Assembly: GCA_005880075.1 (NCBI GenBank)
Contig: VBJT01000147.1
Location: forward strand, 46,509 to 60,360
Length of the DNA: 13,852 nt
DNA from: Chloroflexota bacterium
Lineage (GTDB): Bacteria; Chloroflexota; Dehalococcoidia; SM23-28-2; RBG-16-64-32
Reading direction: 5' to 3'
Positions 1 through 7,148 of the stretch are shown here, one piece after another. The first letter of the stretch is position 1. Each line of letters opens with the position of its first letter. The position numbers were made by a program, and so were the translations under genes. The notes under the pieces were generated by a model. That model made no database searches and had not been told where the DNA came from. It saw only the letters and a program-made list of their open reading frames with translations.

Positions 1-2
1 CG

Positions 3-626
3 GCCGACGCGCCGCTCGACCTATCGCGCTTCGCGCCAACTCCCCAGGTAACTCCTGTGATGACACCACCGTTATCTTTGGCGCCCACGCCCGTCGCCAC
101 GCCCGCCGGTACAGGCGCTGAGGGAGGCGGGTCAGCCGTTCCTTTGGCGATTGCCGGAGGTGCGTTGGCGCTTGGCTTGGCAGGTGCCGCCGGGGCCGTC
201 TATTGGCGCCGCCGGAGTGGCCGGGCGGGGCCTCAGGAACTGCGGAAGCCCTGGCGTCCGCGTCCGGAGGACCCCGGCGCGGTCTTCGTCGGGACGGGGC
301 CGCTGGGCAATATGCGCGCAGACGCCTGGCTGGAAAGCATGACTCCCGAAAACGGCGCGCGCTTCCCGCTGGGCGAGGACCCGGTAACCGTAGGCTTCAC
401 CGGCGACTGCACCATCTGCCTGCCCGACGGCGCCGGGCACGCCGGTGCGCGCTTTCGCGTCTGGCGGCGGGAGGGTGTCTACATGCTGCACAACCTCACG
501 CGGATGGGACGTATCACTGTGGGCGGTAAGCCGGCCACGTGGGCCGTGCTGGAAGACGGCGACGAGATCATCATCGGCCCGTCCAAGCTTCGCTTCCGAA
601 CGGGCAATGGCGAGCCTACCACCTGA
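3..626 (+). CDS. Membrane-anchored protein with C-terminal FHA-like domain, 5' truncated
   Basis: The reading frame is open from base 3 with no stop before the GTG at 57 or ATG at 60, so this is most likely the C-terminal 207 residues of a longer protein that begins outside the window. In order it shows a Pro/Thr-rich linker (bases 3-130), one hydrophobic helix followed by Arg residues (about 138-207, ending AVYWRRR), a basic/proline stretch, and an FHA-like beta domain (about 355-610). The FHA core ends with TWAVLEDGDEIIIGPSKLRF, typical of the last strands of the fold, but the usual GR of the phosphothreonine site is GF here and the SxxH motif is weak. The arrangement predicts an external N-terminal part, one membrane pass and a cytoplasmic FHA domain. 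A von Willebrand-type or other extracellular domain upstream is possible but not visible. It precedes the pilin gene, so a Tad accessory role is inferred. Confidence 0.75.
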   Translation, partial: ADAPLDLSRFAPTPQVTPVMTPPLSLAPTPVATPAGTGAEGGGSAVPLAIAGGALALGLAGAAGAVYWRRRSGRAGPQELRKPWRPRPEDPGAVFVGTGPLGNMRADAWLESMTPENGARFPLGEDPVTVGFTGDCTICLPDGAGHAGARFRVWRREGVYMLHNLTRMGRITVGGKPATWAVLEDGDEIIIGPSKLRFRTGNGEPTT

Positions 627-860
627 CAGGACATAATTCTAACAATTTTCTATGCTGCCTCATGCATCGCCGCGGATGGTGCACCCTAGTATTGCAACCA
701 GGTACGCACGCACCGACGTGCGAGAAAGGAAGGGGGGTGAGGCGGCCGTCCGACACTTATCCACAAGGAAACAGACGCATACGTACCACGGTTTTAAACC
801 TCGATCCAATGCAGGGGGGGAGCCCTGCCGAAACAGCTTCCAAAGGGGAGGAAAATTCTA
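627..860 (+). other. Leader/intergenic region before the pilin gene with candidate RNA stems
   Basis: This 234-base gap holds no convincing gene. It has an AT-rich stretch near 631-656 (with CATAAT at 632 and TATGCT at 651) that could hold a promoter, though no good -35/-10 pair at standard spacing was found. Downstream there are complementary segments: GGTAC at 701-705 with GTACC at 783-787, GCACG at 706-710 with CGTGC at 717-721 nested inside, and GCAGGG at 811-816 with CCCTGC at 823-828. A strong ribosome binding site (AGGGGAGGA, about 844-852) lies 8 bases before the pilin ATG. The nested stems suggest a structured 5' leader controlling pilin expression, but no known riboswitch class was recognised. 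Confidence 0.4.
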
Positions 861-1088
861 ATGCAGTTCGCAACTAACGCTCTTACCTGGCTACAGGCGC
901 ATATACACGTTCATGTTCGCAGCGAGCGCGGCCAGGACCTGATCGAGTACGCGATGCTCGGTGGCCTTATTGCACTGGCCTGCATTGCAATCGGCGCCGT
1001 CGCTTTTAACGGCCCACTGCAGAACATGGCAGCCGGGGTAGGGCACTGCATCGACTTCGACCAGAATACACCCTGCGCCCCATTCTAA
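861..1088 (+). CDS. flp: Flp/Fap-type type IVb pilin precursor
   Basis: A 75-residue prepilin, the main structural subunit of the Tad/Flp pilus. The leader of 24 residues ends in SERG and is followed by QDLIEYAMLGG, which fits the type IVb processing rule G/xxxxEY with Glu at +5 and Tyr at +6 (E29, Y30). The following stretch to about residue 49 is the hydrophobic assembly helix. The mature pilin would be about 51 residues, normal for the family. Two cysteines near the C-terminus (C63, C72) could form a small disulfide loop. The ATG has a strong Shine-Dalgarno site 8 bases upstream. The gene stands apart from its neighbours, with a structured leader before it and a hairpin after it, which suggests separate high-level expression of the pilin. 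No prepilin peptidase is encoded in the window, so that enzyme must come from elsewhere. Confidence 0.93.
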   Translation: MQFATNALTWLQAHIHVHVRSERGQDLIEYAMLGGLIALACIAIGAVAFNGPLQNMAAGVGHCIDFDQNTPCAPF

Positions 1089-1107
1089 ATTCAGCAGAAA
1101 TTAGTTG

Positions 1108-1136
1108 AGGGAGCCGGAAGTAAGTACCGGCTCCCT
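1108..1136 (+). terminator. Hairpin after pilin gene, likely partial terminator
   Basis: AGGGAGCCGG (1108-1117) pairs perfectly with CCGGCTCCCT (1127-1136), giving a 10-bp GC-rich stem with a 9-base loop about 20 bases after the pilin stop. Only two T residues follow, so it is not a classical strong intrinsic terminator. It may act as an attenuating terminator or as a 3' stabiliser of a short pilin mRNA, giving more pilin than machine proteins. A CATAAT at 1166-1171 downstream could be a weak second promoter for the rest of the operon, but its -35 partner is poor. Confidence 0.6.
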
Positions 1137-1223
1137 TGGCCGCGCTTGTGACCGGTGGTGCTTTCCATAATGCCGGAAGCCCAAGCAGGCATATCTACGG
1201 GGCGCACTAGGAAGTAAAAGGGG

Positions 1224-1739
1224 ATGTTCGGGGAGTTAAGAAGCAAAGGGAGCGGCGATTTAGCGCTCATCGTGAGGTCGGCGCCTAAGGTGTCGACTCA
1301 ACTAGGCCGGGTCTCTTCGGGACTGAAATCGGAGAGGGGTCAAGCGCTCGTCGAGTTTGCCTTCATGATGCCGCTGCTCCTTCTCTTCATCTTGCTGGTC
1401 GTCGACTTCGGAATCGCGCTCGACCGCCGGGAGATCATTCAGCACGCGGTACGCGAGGGCGCCCGCCGGGGCGCGGTAGGCGACGGCGTCGCCGCTGTTC
1501 AGGACATAACCCATCGACAGTCGAAGGGAACCCTGAACGAAAGTGACATCAACGTTTGTTACGTGGACAAGAACGGCGACGGAAACTTTGGCGACGCAGG
1601 CGATAACGTGCGCGTCAGCGGCAATTATAGCTATAAGTTCACGGTATCCATATTCGGCCTGGGAGCCCCCAATATCGGTATGACTCCCTCAGCCGAGGAG
1701 CGGCTGGAGTCGGCCGTCTTCAGCGCCCCCGCTTGTTGA
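1224..1739 (+). CDS. tadE: TadE-like pseudopilin
   Basis: A 171-residue TadE-family protein, a minor pilin-like component of the Tad system. The signature is ERGQALVEFAFMMPL, with a prepilin-type cleavage site after G39, Glu at +5 (E44), and a hydrophobic helix of about 20 residues ending near VVDFG. The leader is rather long (39 residues). The ATG at 1224 was kept because AGGAAG sits 9 bases upstream; a GTG at 1272 would be a shorter alternative without a clear ribosome binding site. The C-terminal part carries a DKNGDG motif (D115-G120) with further Asp residues, resembling a DxDxDG calcium-binding loop, and cysteines at 112 and 171 that could pair. It is 21 bases upstream of cpaB. The processed helix should be exported and assembled with, or initiate, the Flp fibre; that role is inferred from the family. 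Confidence 0.88.
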   Translation: MFGELRSKGSGDLALIVRSAPKVSTQLGRVSSGLKSERGQALVEFAFMMPLLLLFILLVVDFGIALDRREIIQHAVREGARRGAVGDGVAAVQDITHRQSKGTLNESDINVCYVDKNGDGNFGDAGDNVRVSGNYSYKFTVSIFGLGAPNIGMTPSAEERLESAVFSAPAC

Positions 1740-1760
1740 GACGATCAGGAGGAGGAAACA

Positions 1761-2588
1761 ATGGCGAGAATGCAGGGACTAGCACTACCAAGCGGCAATC
1801 GCGGTTTGCTGATTATAGCCGCCCTCGCCGGATTGGCGGCGGCCGTCCTTTTCGTCGTCGCCGTCAATAACAATGGCAGCAGTACTCGCACTACCAGCAG
1901 CGTGACTGGGTCGGGAAACGCGGTTGTGGCCGTCAAGGACATAACGGCAGGCAACAAGATCGAAGCGACGATGGTGGAGATCAAAAGCGTACCAAATGAC
2001 CTCTTCGTTGCCGGCGCAATCAATGACATTACCAAGGTAGTTGGGCAGTACGCCGCCAATGACATTAGAGTGGGCGAGCAGATTACCGGGACCAGAGTAG
2101 GCTCGCTCCCCCCACCCAACTGCGGGCTCGCGTGCGTCGTGAGCCGCGGAAGTTATGGGTCAGGCCTCCAGGTCAAAGAGGTCACGGCCGTCGGCGGCCT
2201 GCTGTACGCCGGCAACCGAGTCGACGTCATTGGGTCTTTCAAGATGGCCAACGATGGCTCCGTTCCGGGTTGCCAGGAGCGCTTCATCCTTAGAACACAA
2301 ACGATCCTTCAGAACGTTGAGGTCCTTTCCGTGGCTCAGCAGACGCTGAAGCCACCTGCGGCGAATAACACGGCGGCGGCCGACGCGAACTCCAATACAA
2401 GCGGCCAGACATCAGATCTAACGCAGCAGCCCGGCGCGGCCACCATCACCCTCTCCCTCGGCCTGGAAGATTCCGAAAGGCTCTACGGCGCCCAGGGAAC
2501 AGCGAGAACGGTGTGGACGTCGGTCCGGCCTGCCGGTGACAACGAGATCCGCGACGTTCCGCCCGTCAACGCCTGCCTGCCCGAGTAG
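1761..2588 (+). CDS. cpaB: Flp pilus assembly protein CpaB/RcpC (SAF domain)
   Basis: A 275-residue CpaB/RcpC-family protein. An N-terminal membrane helix (about residues 15-35) is followed by a Ser/Thr-rich linker, a SAF domain (about 54-113, starting AVVAVKDITAG and containing VPNDLFVAG and GQYAANDIRVGEQI), and an RcpC-type region with the pattern VTAVGGLLYAGNRVDVIGSF. A low-complexity Ala/Asn/Thr/Gln insert (about 197-225) precedes the last beta segment. Four cysteines lie outside the membrane part (CGLAC pair, one mid-domain, one near the C-terminus). The ATG is preceded by a repeated AGGAGGAGG site at 1747-1755. In diderm bacteria CpaB works with the outer-membrane secretin; none is present here, so it probably acts on the outer face of the cytoplasmic membrane or in the wall. 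This location is inferred. Confidence 0.9.
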   Translation: MARMQGLALPSGNRGLLIIAALAGLAAAVLFVVAVNNNGSSTRTTSSVTGSGNAVVAVKDITAGNKIEATMVEIKSVPNDLFVAGAINDITKVVGQYAANDIRVGEQITGTRVGSLPPPNCGLACVVSRGSYGSGLQVKEVTAVGGLLYAGNRVDVIGSFKMANDGSVPGCQERFILRTQTILQNVEVLSVAQQTLKPPAANNTAAADANSNTSGQTSDLTQQPGAATITLSLGLEDSERLYGAQGTARTVWTSVRPAGDNEIRDVPPVNACLPE

Positions 2589-2628
2589 GCTTTGAGTATC
2601 GAGAGTCAGTTACTGAGTGAGAATGGAG

Positions 2629-2635
2629 AGGAGGT
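2629..2635 (+). promoter_or_regulatory. Consensus ribosome binding site of tadZ
   Basis: AGGAGGT is a perfect anti-Shine-Dalgarno match, 5 bases before the ATG at 2641. It fixes the start of tadZ and suggests strong initiation after the 52-base gap behind cpaB. Confidence 0.8.
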
Positions 2636-2640
2636 AGAGT

Positions 2641-3963
2641 ATGGCGAGGGTACCTGAAGTAATGGTGGTGGACCAGGACCCGCAGGCCCGCTACGAAGTC
2701 AAGCAGCTGGCCAAGCACGCCCAGCTCACCGTTACCGGCGAGGCTGCCTTCGGCACGGAGGCGATCTCCCTGGCGGCCGAACTTAAACCCGACGTAATTA
2801 TCTGCGGCATGAGCAAGCCACCCGAGCGCTCCTTCCAGACGATGGAGGCGCTGCTGGACCTGCTCCCGGAGACGCCGATTGTCGCCTACAGCTGGCGCGA
2901 CGATGCCGAGGCAGTGCGCCGGGCGATGATGGCCGGCGCGCGCGATTTCTTCGTGATGCCGGCCGAACACGACAGAGTCCTCGAATCGATAAAGTCAGTC
3001 CTGGAGGCCGAGGAGCGGAAGCGCCTGCGCATGACGGGACAGGCAAAGGCGCTGGGCCCGCGGGGAATGATTATCGCGGTATTCGGCGCGAAGGGCGGCA
3101 TCGGCAAGAGCACGATCGCCGTCAACCTCGGCGTTGCGCTCAGTTCAGAGCTGGCGCATTCAGTCGTGGTCGTTGATGGTGACAACAACTTCGGCGATTG
3201 CGCCGCCTTGCTGGACCTGAAACCAACCCGCAACATCCTGGAGCTAGTGCGAGATGTGGATGGGCTTGAGCGCAACGCCATAAGTGATTACCTGACGCAG
3301 CACGAAAGCGGGCTCTGGGTACTGTCCGCGCCCCGCGACCCACTACAGTGGCGGGCGGTGGCGCCGGAACGCTTCCGGAAAGTGGTCGCTATGCTCGCCC
3401 GTCGCTTCGACGTCGTGCTGATTGACACCGCAGGCGCACTCGGGGAACTGGCGCTGGCGGCGCTAGAGGAAGCGAACATGGTGCTCTGGGTCACGTCATC
3501 CGACTTCGCCAGCATCAACAACTCGCTTATCGCGCTGGAGACACTTCAGCAGCTGTCCTATCCGGAGGGCCGGATCAGGCTCATGTTGAATGTGACGAGC
3601 GTCGACGACGGCGTCCGTCCAGGAAAGATCGAAGAGGTACTGGGCCGGCAGTTCTTCTGGCTGGTGCCTTATGACCGTCAGGTGCGGCTTGGCGCTCAGA
3701 TCGGAAAGCCGGTCGTGACCACTCACCCCGAATCGCGGGGCGCGCAAAGCATCGTCCAGCTTGCCCGGGCCCTAATGGGTGTCGGACCAAAGCAAGCAAC
3801 CCGGCCGAGCTCATCACTGCGCCGGTTCTTCACTAAAAACGGCAAAAATGGAGCGGGGCCCGGCCTCCCACCAAAAGGGGAGATTAGCCGGAACGGGACC
3901 GGCGAGCACGCACCGGCGGCGCCGAAGGGGGAGATGATCCGGAATGTTGAAACCACCCACTGA
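2641..3963 (+). CDS. tadZ: TadZ/CpaE pilus-localisation ATPase with pseudo-receiver domain
   Basis: A 440-residue TadZ/CpaE protein, which in known systems positions the Tad machine in the cell. Residues about 3-122 form a receiver-like domain (EVMVVDQDPQARYEV at the start). The usual phospho-acceptor Asp is replaced, since PDVIICGMSKP has Gly where response regulators have Asp, and the usual conserved Lys is Met (FFVMPAEH). It is therefore a non-phosphorylatable pseudo-receiver, as is common in the family. Residues about 139-380 are a ParA/MinD-type ATPase: deviant Walker A GAKGGIGKST (signature K151, K156), a DGDNNFGD switch, and Walker B FDVVLIDTAG. The tail is basic and low-complexity, with a duplicated PKGE-x-x-RN unit. 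The stop overlaps the tadA start by 20 bases, so the two are probably translationally coupled. Confidence 0.92.
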   Translation: MARVPEVMVVDQDPQARYEVKQLAKHAQLTVTGEAAFGTEAISLAAELKPDVIICGMSKPPERSFQTMEALLDLLPETPIVAYSWRDDAEAVRRAMMAGARDFFVMPAEHDRVLESIKSVLEAEERKRLRMTGQAKALGPRGMIIAVFGAKGGIGKSTIAVNLGVALSSELAHSVVVVDGDNNFGDCAALLDLKPTRNILELVRDVDGLERNAISDYLTQHESGLWVLSAPRDPLQWRAVAPERFRKVVAMLARRFDVVLIDTAGALGELALAALEEANMVLWVTSSDFASINNSLIALETLQQLSYPEGRIRLMLNVTSVDDGVRPGKIEEVLGRQFFWLVPYDRQVRLGAQIGKPVVTTHPESRGAQSIVQLARALMGVGPKQATRPSSSLRRFFTKNGKNGAGPGLPPKGEISRNGTGEHAPAAPKGEMIRNVETTH

Positions 3964-5251
3964 ATCACCCGGCAACGGGACGGGGCCGTGGAATTTTACC
4001 CTGCCTAAGGATGCAACGTTCACGGACGAATACGCCCCGCTGCTTCCGGAGGACGAGCGGACGGCGCAACTGGTCCACCAGCGCCTTATCCAGGAAGTCG
4101 ACGTCAAAGCCGTCGAGAAGTTGGGGGCGGACCGAAGTGTAGAAGCGGTGGAGATGGCGACTCGCGCCTTGCTGGCCGAAGTAGGCCCGGCGCTCTACGG
4201 TGAGCGCAAAGAGCGGGTCATCCGGCGGATCGTTGACGACGCCGTCGGGCTTGGGCCGCTGCAGCCGCTGGTCAACGACCTCTCGATCTCAGAAGTCATG
4301 GTCAACTCGCCGGACGAGATCTATTTCGAGCGAGACGGAATCATCTATCTCTCCGCGTTGCGCTTCCGGGACCGCGACCACGTCTCATTAGTCATCGATC
4401 GAATCATCGCGCCGGTGGGTCGCCGTGTGGATGAGTCCTCGCCCTTCGTTGACGCTCGACTGCCCGACGGTTCTCGTGTGAACATCATTATCCCGCCTCT
4501 CGTCCCGCGCTCGCCGACTATCACGATCCGAAAGTTCCGCCCGGACAAGTACGACATGCAAGATCTGGTCCAGATCGGTACGCTGACGCAGACCGTGGCG
4601 GACTTCCTCCGGGCCGCTGTCCAGCTCCGGCTTAATATCGTCATCTCAGGCGGAACCGGGACCGGCAAGACGACTCTTCTCAGCGCGCTTTCCGCTTACA
4701 TTCCGGAACGCGAGCGGATCATCACTATCGAAGACCCGATCGAACTCAAGCTCCATCAGCGACACGTCATCGCCTGCGAGGCCCGGCCGCCTAACATAGA
4801 GGGCCGCAACGAGGTCGCACAACGAGACCTGCTGCGCAATGCCCTGCGCATGCGGCCTGACCGCATCATTGTCGGTGAGGTCCGTGGCGCCGAGGCGTTC
4901 GACATGATGCAGGCGATGAACACCGGTCACGTGATGCTAATGGCCGGGTTTGACCTGCCGGTCCGCGCAATCCGTGAGCAGATGGCGGCTGCTTTCCACC
5001 TGGTGGTTCAGCTGGCCAGGTTCGCCGACGGCTCCCGCCGGGTTGTCACCGTGAGTGAGGTTGTGGGCATGGAAGAGACCACGGTGACAATGCAGGAACT
5101 GTTCAAGTTCGAGGTGGCGAGCATAGAACCGGACGGACGCATCGATGGAGCGCTGGCGGCAACCGGGCTCATGCCGACCTTCGCCGAGCGGTTTACGCGG
5201 GCGGGAATAGCCCTCGAATCGTTCCTGCCGAACATCGCGAGGTGGGCGTGA
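3944..5251 (+). CDS. tadA: Tad secretion ATPase TadA/CpaF, lacking the His-box segment
   Basis: A 435-residue member of the VirB11/GspE secretion ATPase superfamily, the motor of Tad pilus assembly. Visible parts are the N-terminal domain (LGPLQPLVNDLSISEVMVN), Walker A SGGTGTGKTT (K242), the acidic box TIEDPIEL, the CpaF-typical RPPNIEGRNEVAQRDL, and Walker B MRPDRIIVGEVRG (E312). In CpaF proteins AMNTGH is normally followed by about 21-22 residues of the type DGSLTTIHAN...RLET before the LMAGFDLPVRAIREQ block. Here H329 runs directly into V330-M-L-M-A-G at 4930/4931, so the conserved histidine box is absent with the frame intact. If real, ATP hydrolysis is likely impaired; an assembly error is the alternative. 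The ATG at 3944 lies inside the tadZ end and is preceded by AGGGGGAG. The stop overlaps the tadB ATG (TGATG pattern). Confidence 0.93.
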   Translation: MLKPPTESPGNGTGPWNFTLPKDATFTDEYAPLLPEDERTAQLVHQRLIQEVDVKAVEKLGADRSVEAVEMATRALLAEVGPALYGERKERVIRRIVDDAVGLGPLQPLVNDLSISEVMVNSPDEIYFERDGIIYLSALRFRDRDHVSLVIDRIIAPVGRRVDESSPFVDARLPDGSRVNIIIPPLVPRSPTITIRKFRPDKYDMQDLVQIGTLTQTVADFLRAAVQLRLNIVISGGTGTGKTTLLSALSAYIPERERIITIEDPIELKLHQRHVIACEARPPNIEGRNEVAQRDLLRNALRMRPDRIIVGEVRGAEAFDMMQAMNTGHVMLMAGFDLPVRAIREQMAAAFHLVVQLARFADGSRRVVTVSEVVGMEETTVTMQELFKFEVASIEPDGRIDGALAATGLMPTFAERFTRAGIALESFLPNIARWA

Positions 5252-6225
5252 TGGGAGCAGAAGCACTCGCCGCCGCGCTGGTCTTCATATCCGTCGGCGC
5301 CCTAACAATGGTGCTGTTGCAGAGCGATAGCCCCCGGCGCGCCGCTGAGCAGCGAATCAGGACTCTGAACAAGCCTCACGGCGACCCGGCCTTGGAGGGC
5401 CAGGGCCTGCTCACTCGCAGCGTATCTCCCTTGCCTTTCCTGCGCAAATTGACATCGACCGACAACGATTGGGTTGGGAGGACCACACTCGACTTGCAAC
5501 GCGCGGGACTAAGCCTGCGTGTGAGCGAATATCTCCTGATTCGGTTGTTGACTGCCGCGCTGATCGGCATTGCTGTAGTCCTCATCAGTAACGCCTCGCC
5601 GCTGGGAGTCGTGCTGGCCATGTTGTTCGGCGCCGGCGGATTCATGGTACCGGCCGCCGTAGTTCGGCATCTAAAAGGGCGCCGGCAATCAGCGCTCAAC
5701 GCGCAACTCGTGGAAACGCTTCAAATGATTTCTAACGGGCTGCGCTCGGGATTTGCATTCACACAGGCGATCGAACTGGCAGCCAGACAAATGGCCCCGC
5801 CGATGAGCGATGAGCTTGAATACTTCTTGCGGGACTCGCGTCTCGGCTCCGCGGCTGAAGACTCACTGAAGGCGCTCGTGGAGCGGACGGGCAGCCTGGA
5901 TATCGAAATGATGGTCACCACGATCCTGGTCCAGCGCACGACCGGAGGAAATCTATCCGAGATTCTGGATAACGTTGCTGAAACGATCCGCGAGCGGGAG
6001 CGGCTAAAGGGTGAAATACGCGCGCTTACCGCGTCGCAGCGTTTCACCGGTCTCATCCTCTCGATATACCCGGCGTTCTTGGCCGTGGTCTTCTTTGCCA
6101 TCGCGCCATCTGTAATGAAAGTGCTGATCACCGAAGCGACGGGGCGCATATTGCTAGTGGTCGCGGTGTGCCTGCAGCTCATGGGCGCCTGGACTATCCG
6201 GCGAATTCTAACCCTGGACGTGTAG
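5251..6225 (+). CDS. tadB: Tad inner-membrane platform protein TadB (T2SSF domain)
   Basis: A 324-residue TadB protein. The N-terminal helix (ALVFISVGALTMVLL) is followed by a central pair of membrane segments (about residues 95-140). Next comes the cytoplasmic T2SSF domain, marked by LVETLQMISNGLRSGFAF and TGGNLSEILDNVAETIRER, and two C-terminal membrane helices. Together with TadC it is expected to form the platform on which TadA works. The start was set at the ATG at 5251 because it overlaps the tadA stop by one base (TGATG) and GAGGTGG lies just upstream at about 5239-5245. In-frame GTG codons at 5242 and 5248 are alternatives that add three or one residues. Length and motif order are normal for the family, with no sign of damage. 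Confidence 0.92.
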   Translation: MGAEALAAALVFISVGALTMVLLQSDSPRRAAEQRIRTLNKPHGDPALEGQGLLTRSVSPLPFLRKLTSTDNDWVGRTTLDLQRAGLSLRVSEYLLIRLLTAALIGIAVVLISNASPLGVVLAMLFGAGGFMVPAAVVRHLKGRRQSALNAQLVETLQMISNGLRSGFAFTQAIELAARQMAPPMSDELEYFLRDSRLGSAAEDSLKALVERTGSLDIEMMVTTILVQRTTGGNLSEILDNVAETIRERERLKGEIRALTASQRFTGLILSIYPAFLAVVFFAIAPSVMKVLITEATGRILLVVAVCLQLMGAWTIRRILTLDV

Positions 6226-6236
6226 GAGGGGCGGAT

Positions 6237-7142
6237 ATGGTTTTGGCACTGTTGGGAGGGATCGCCATATTCATATCGATCGCTTCGGTACTCATGTGGG
6301 CGACGACCGGGCGGACGGCCAATGGTGAGGCTCGGCTGAAGCAGCTGATCACAAACCCGCGCCCGCGCACGCTTGACTCTCCGTTTAGTGACCGTGTGCT
6401 GGTCCCCGTGCTGGACGGATTCACGCGCTTCATTGTGCAACTCCTGCCTCAATCATTCGTTGCTCGAATCACCCAGCAATTGATTACCGCCGGGCGGCCG
6501 ATGAGCACGCAGGCATTTTTCACGTTGGTCGTCGTTACCGCCTTGGTCTGCCCCTTCACCGCGTCCGCGCTCCTCTTCTCGCGGAACGGAGGGGAGATCA
6601 GCACAACTGTGTTGGTGGTCCCGATCGCTTGTGCGGCACTGGGAATCGCCGCTCCAATGTTATGGCTCCGCCGGCGGGCCCGCGGCCGCCAGCTCGCCAT
6701 TTGGAAGAGCCTGCCTGACACCTTTGACCTGATAACCGTATCAGTAGAGGCCGGACTTGGCCTGGACGCAGCGATGCGACAGGTGGCCGAGAAGGTTCGC
6801 GGCCCCCTCGCCGATGAAATCGCGCAGATGCTACGCGAGGTGGGAATGGGCCGGGCAAGGCGCGAGGCTCTGGAGGATCTCGCTGCGCGTACTGATGTCC
6901 CGGAAGTTGTGACGTTCGTGAACGCCATCGTGCAGGCAGAACAACTGGGCACGAGCGTGGGCCGCGTCCTGCGCTCTCAGGCCGTAATGTTGCGCATACG
7001 GCGTCGTCAGAAAGCAGAGGCGACAGCGCGCAGGGCCCCCATCAAGATGGTGTTTCCCCTCGTATTGTGCATCATGCCATCGTTCTTTATCGTCACCGTC
7101 GGCCCCATCTTCGTGCGGTTCGTCGACTACCTGAGTAAGTGA
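6237..7142 (+). CDS. tadC: Tad inner-membrane platform protein TadC (T2SSF domain)
   Basis: A 301-residue TadC protein, the second platform component of the pilus machine. It begins with a hydrophobic helix (MVLALLGGIAIFISIASVL), has a central membrane pair, and carries the T2SSF core LPDTFDLITVSVEAGLGLDA and QAEQLGTSVGRVLRSQA. It ends with a final helix MVFPLVLCIMPSFFIVTVG, all in the usual order. The open frame extends back to 6168, inside tadB, but AGGAGGGG at 6224-6231 sits 5 bases before the ATG at 6237, which is also the start of the membrane helix, so this start is preferred. The gap to tadB is only 11 bases. Co-translation with tadB and joint function at the membrane are inferred from family knowledge. 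Confidence 0.92.
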   Translation: MVLALLGGIAIFISIASVLMWATTGRTANGEARLKQLITNPRPRTLDSPFSDRVLVPVLDGFTRFIVQLLPQSFVARITQQLITAGRPMSTQAFFTLVVVTALVCPFTASALLFSRNGGEISTTVLVVPIACAALGIAAPMLWLRRRARGRQLAIWKSLPDTFDLITVSVEAGLGLDAAMRQVAEKVRGPLADEIAQMLREVGMGRARREALEDLAARTDVPEVVTFVNAIVQAEQLGTSVGRVLRSQAVMLRIRRRQKAEATARRAPIKMVFPLVLCIMPSFFIVTVGPIFVRFVDYLSK

Positions 7143-7148
7143 TTGGCA

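Noticed and set aside
690..860. Cyclic-di-GMP riboswitch in the pilin leader.
   Set aside because: The stems are present but the conserved bases of the known class-I aptamer were not found.
539..877. A + strand open frame of 112 residues across the leader region.
   Set aside because: It overlaps the FHA gene end and the pilin start, lacks a ribosome binding site and shows no domain.
2641..3010. Functional response-regulator receiver domain at the TadZ N-terminus.
   Set aside because: The phospho-acceptor Asp is Gly and the conserved Lys is Met, so it is a pseudo-receiver, which is normal for the TadZ family.
6168..6236. Earlier in-frame start for tadC.
   Set aside because: It lies within tadB, and the strong AGGAGGGG at 6224-6231 points to the ATG at 6237, where the membrane helix begins.
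5721..6452. A - strand open frame of 243 residues.
   Set aside because: It lies antisense to the tadB-tadC junction, has Arg/Ser-rich low-quality content and no recognisable domain, while the + strand genes are clear.
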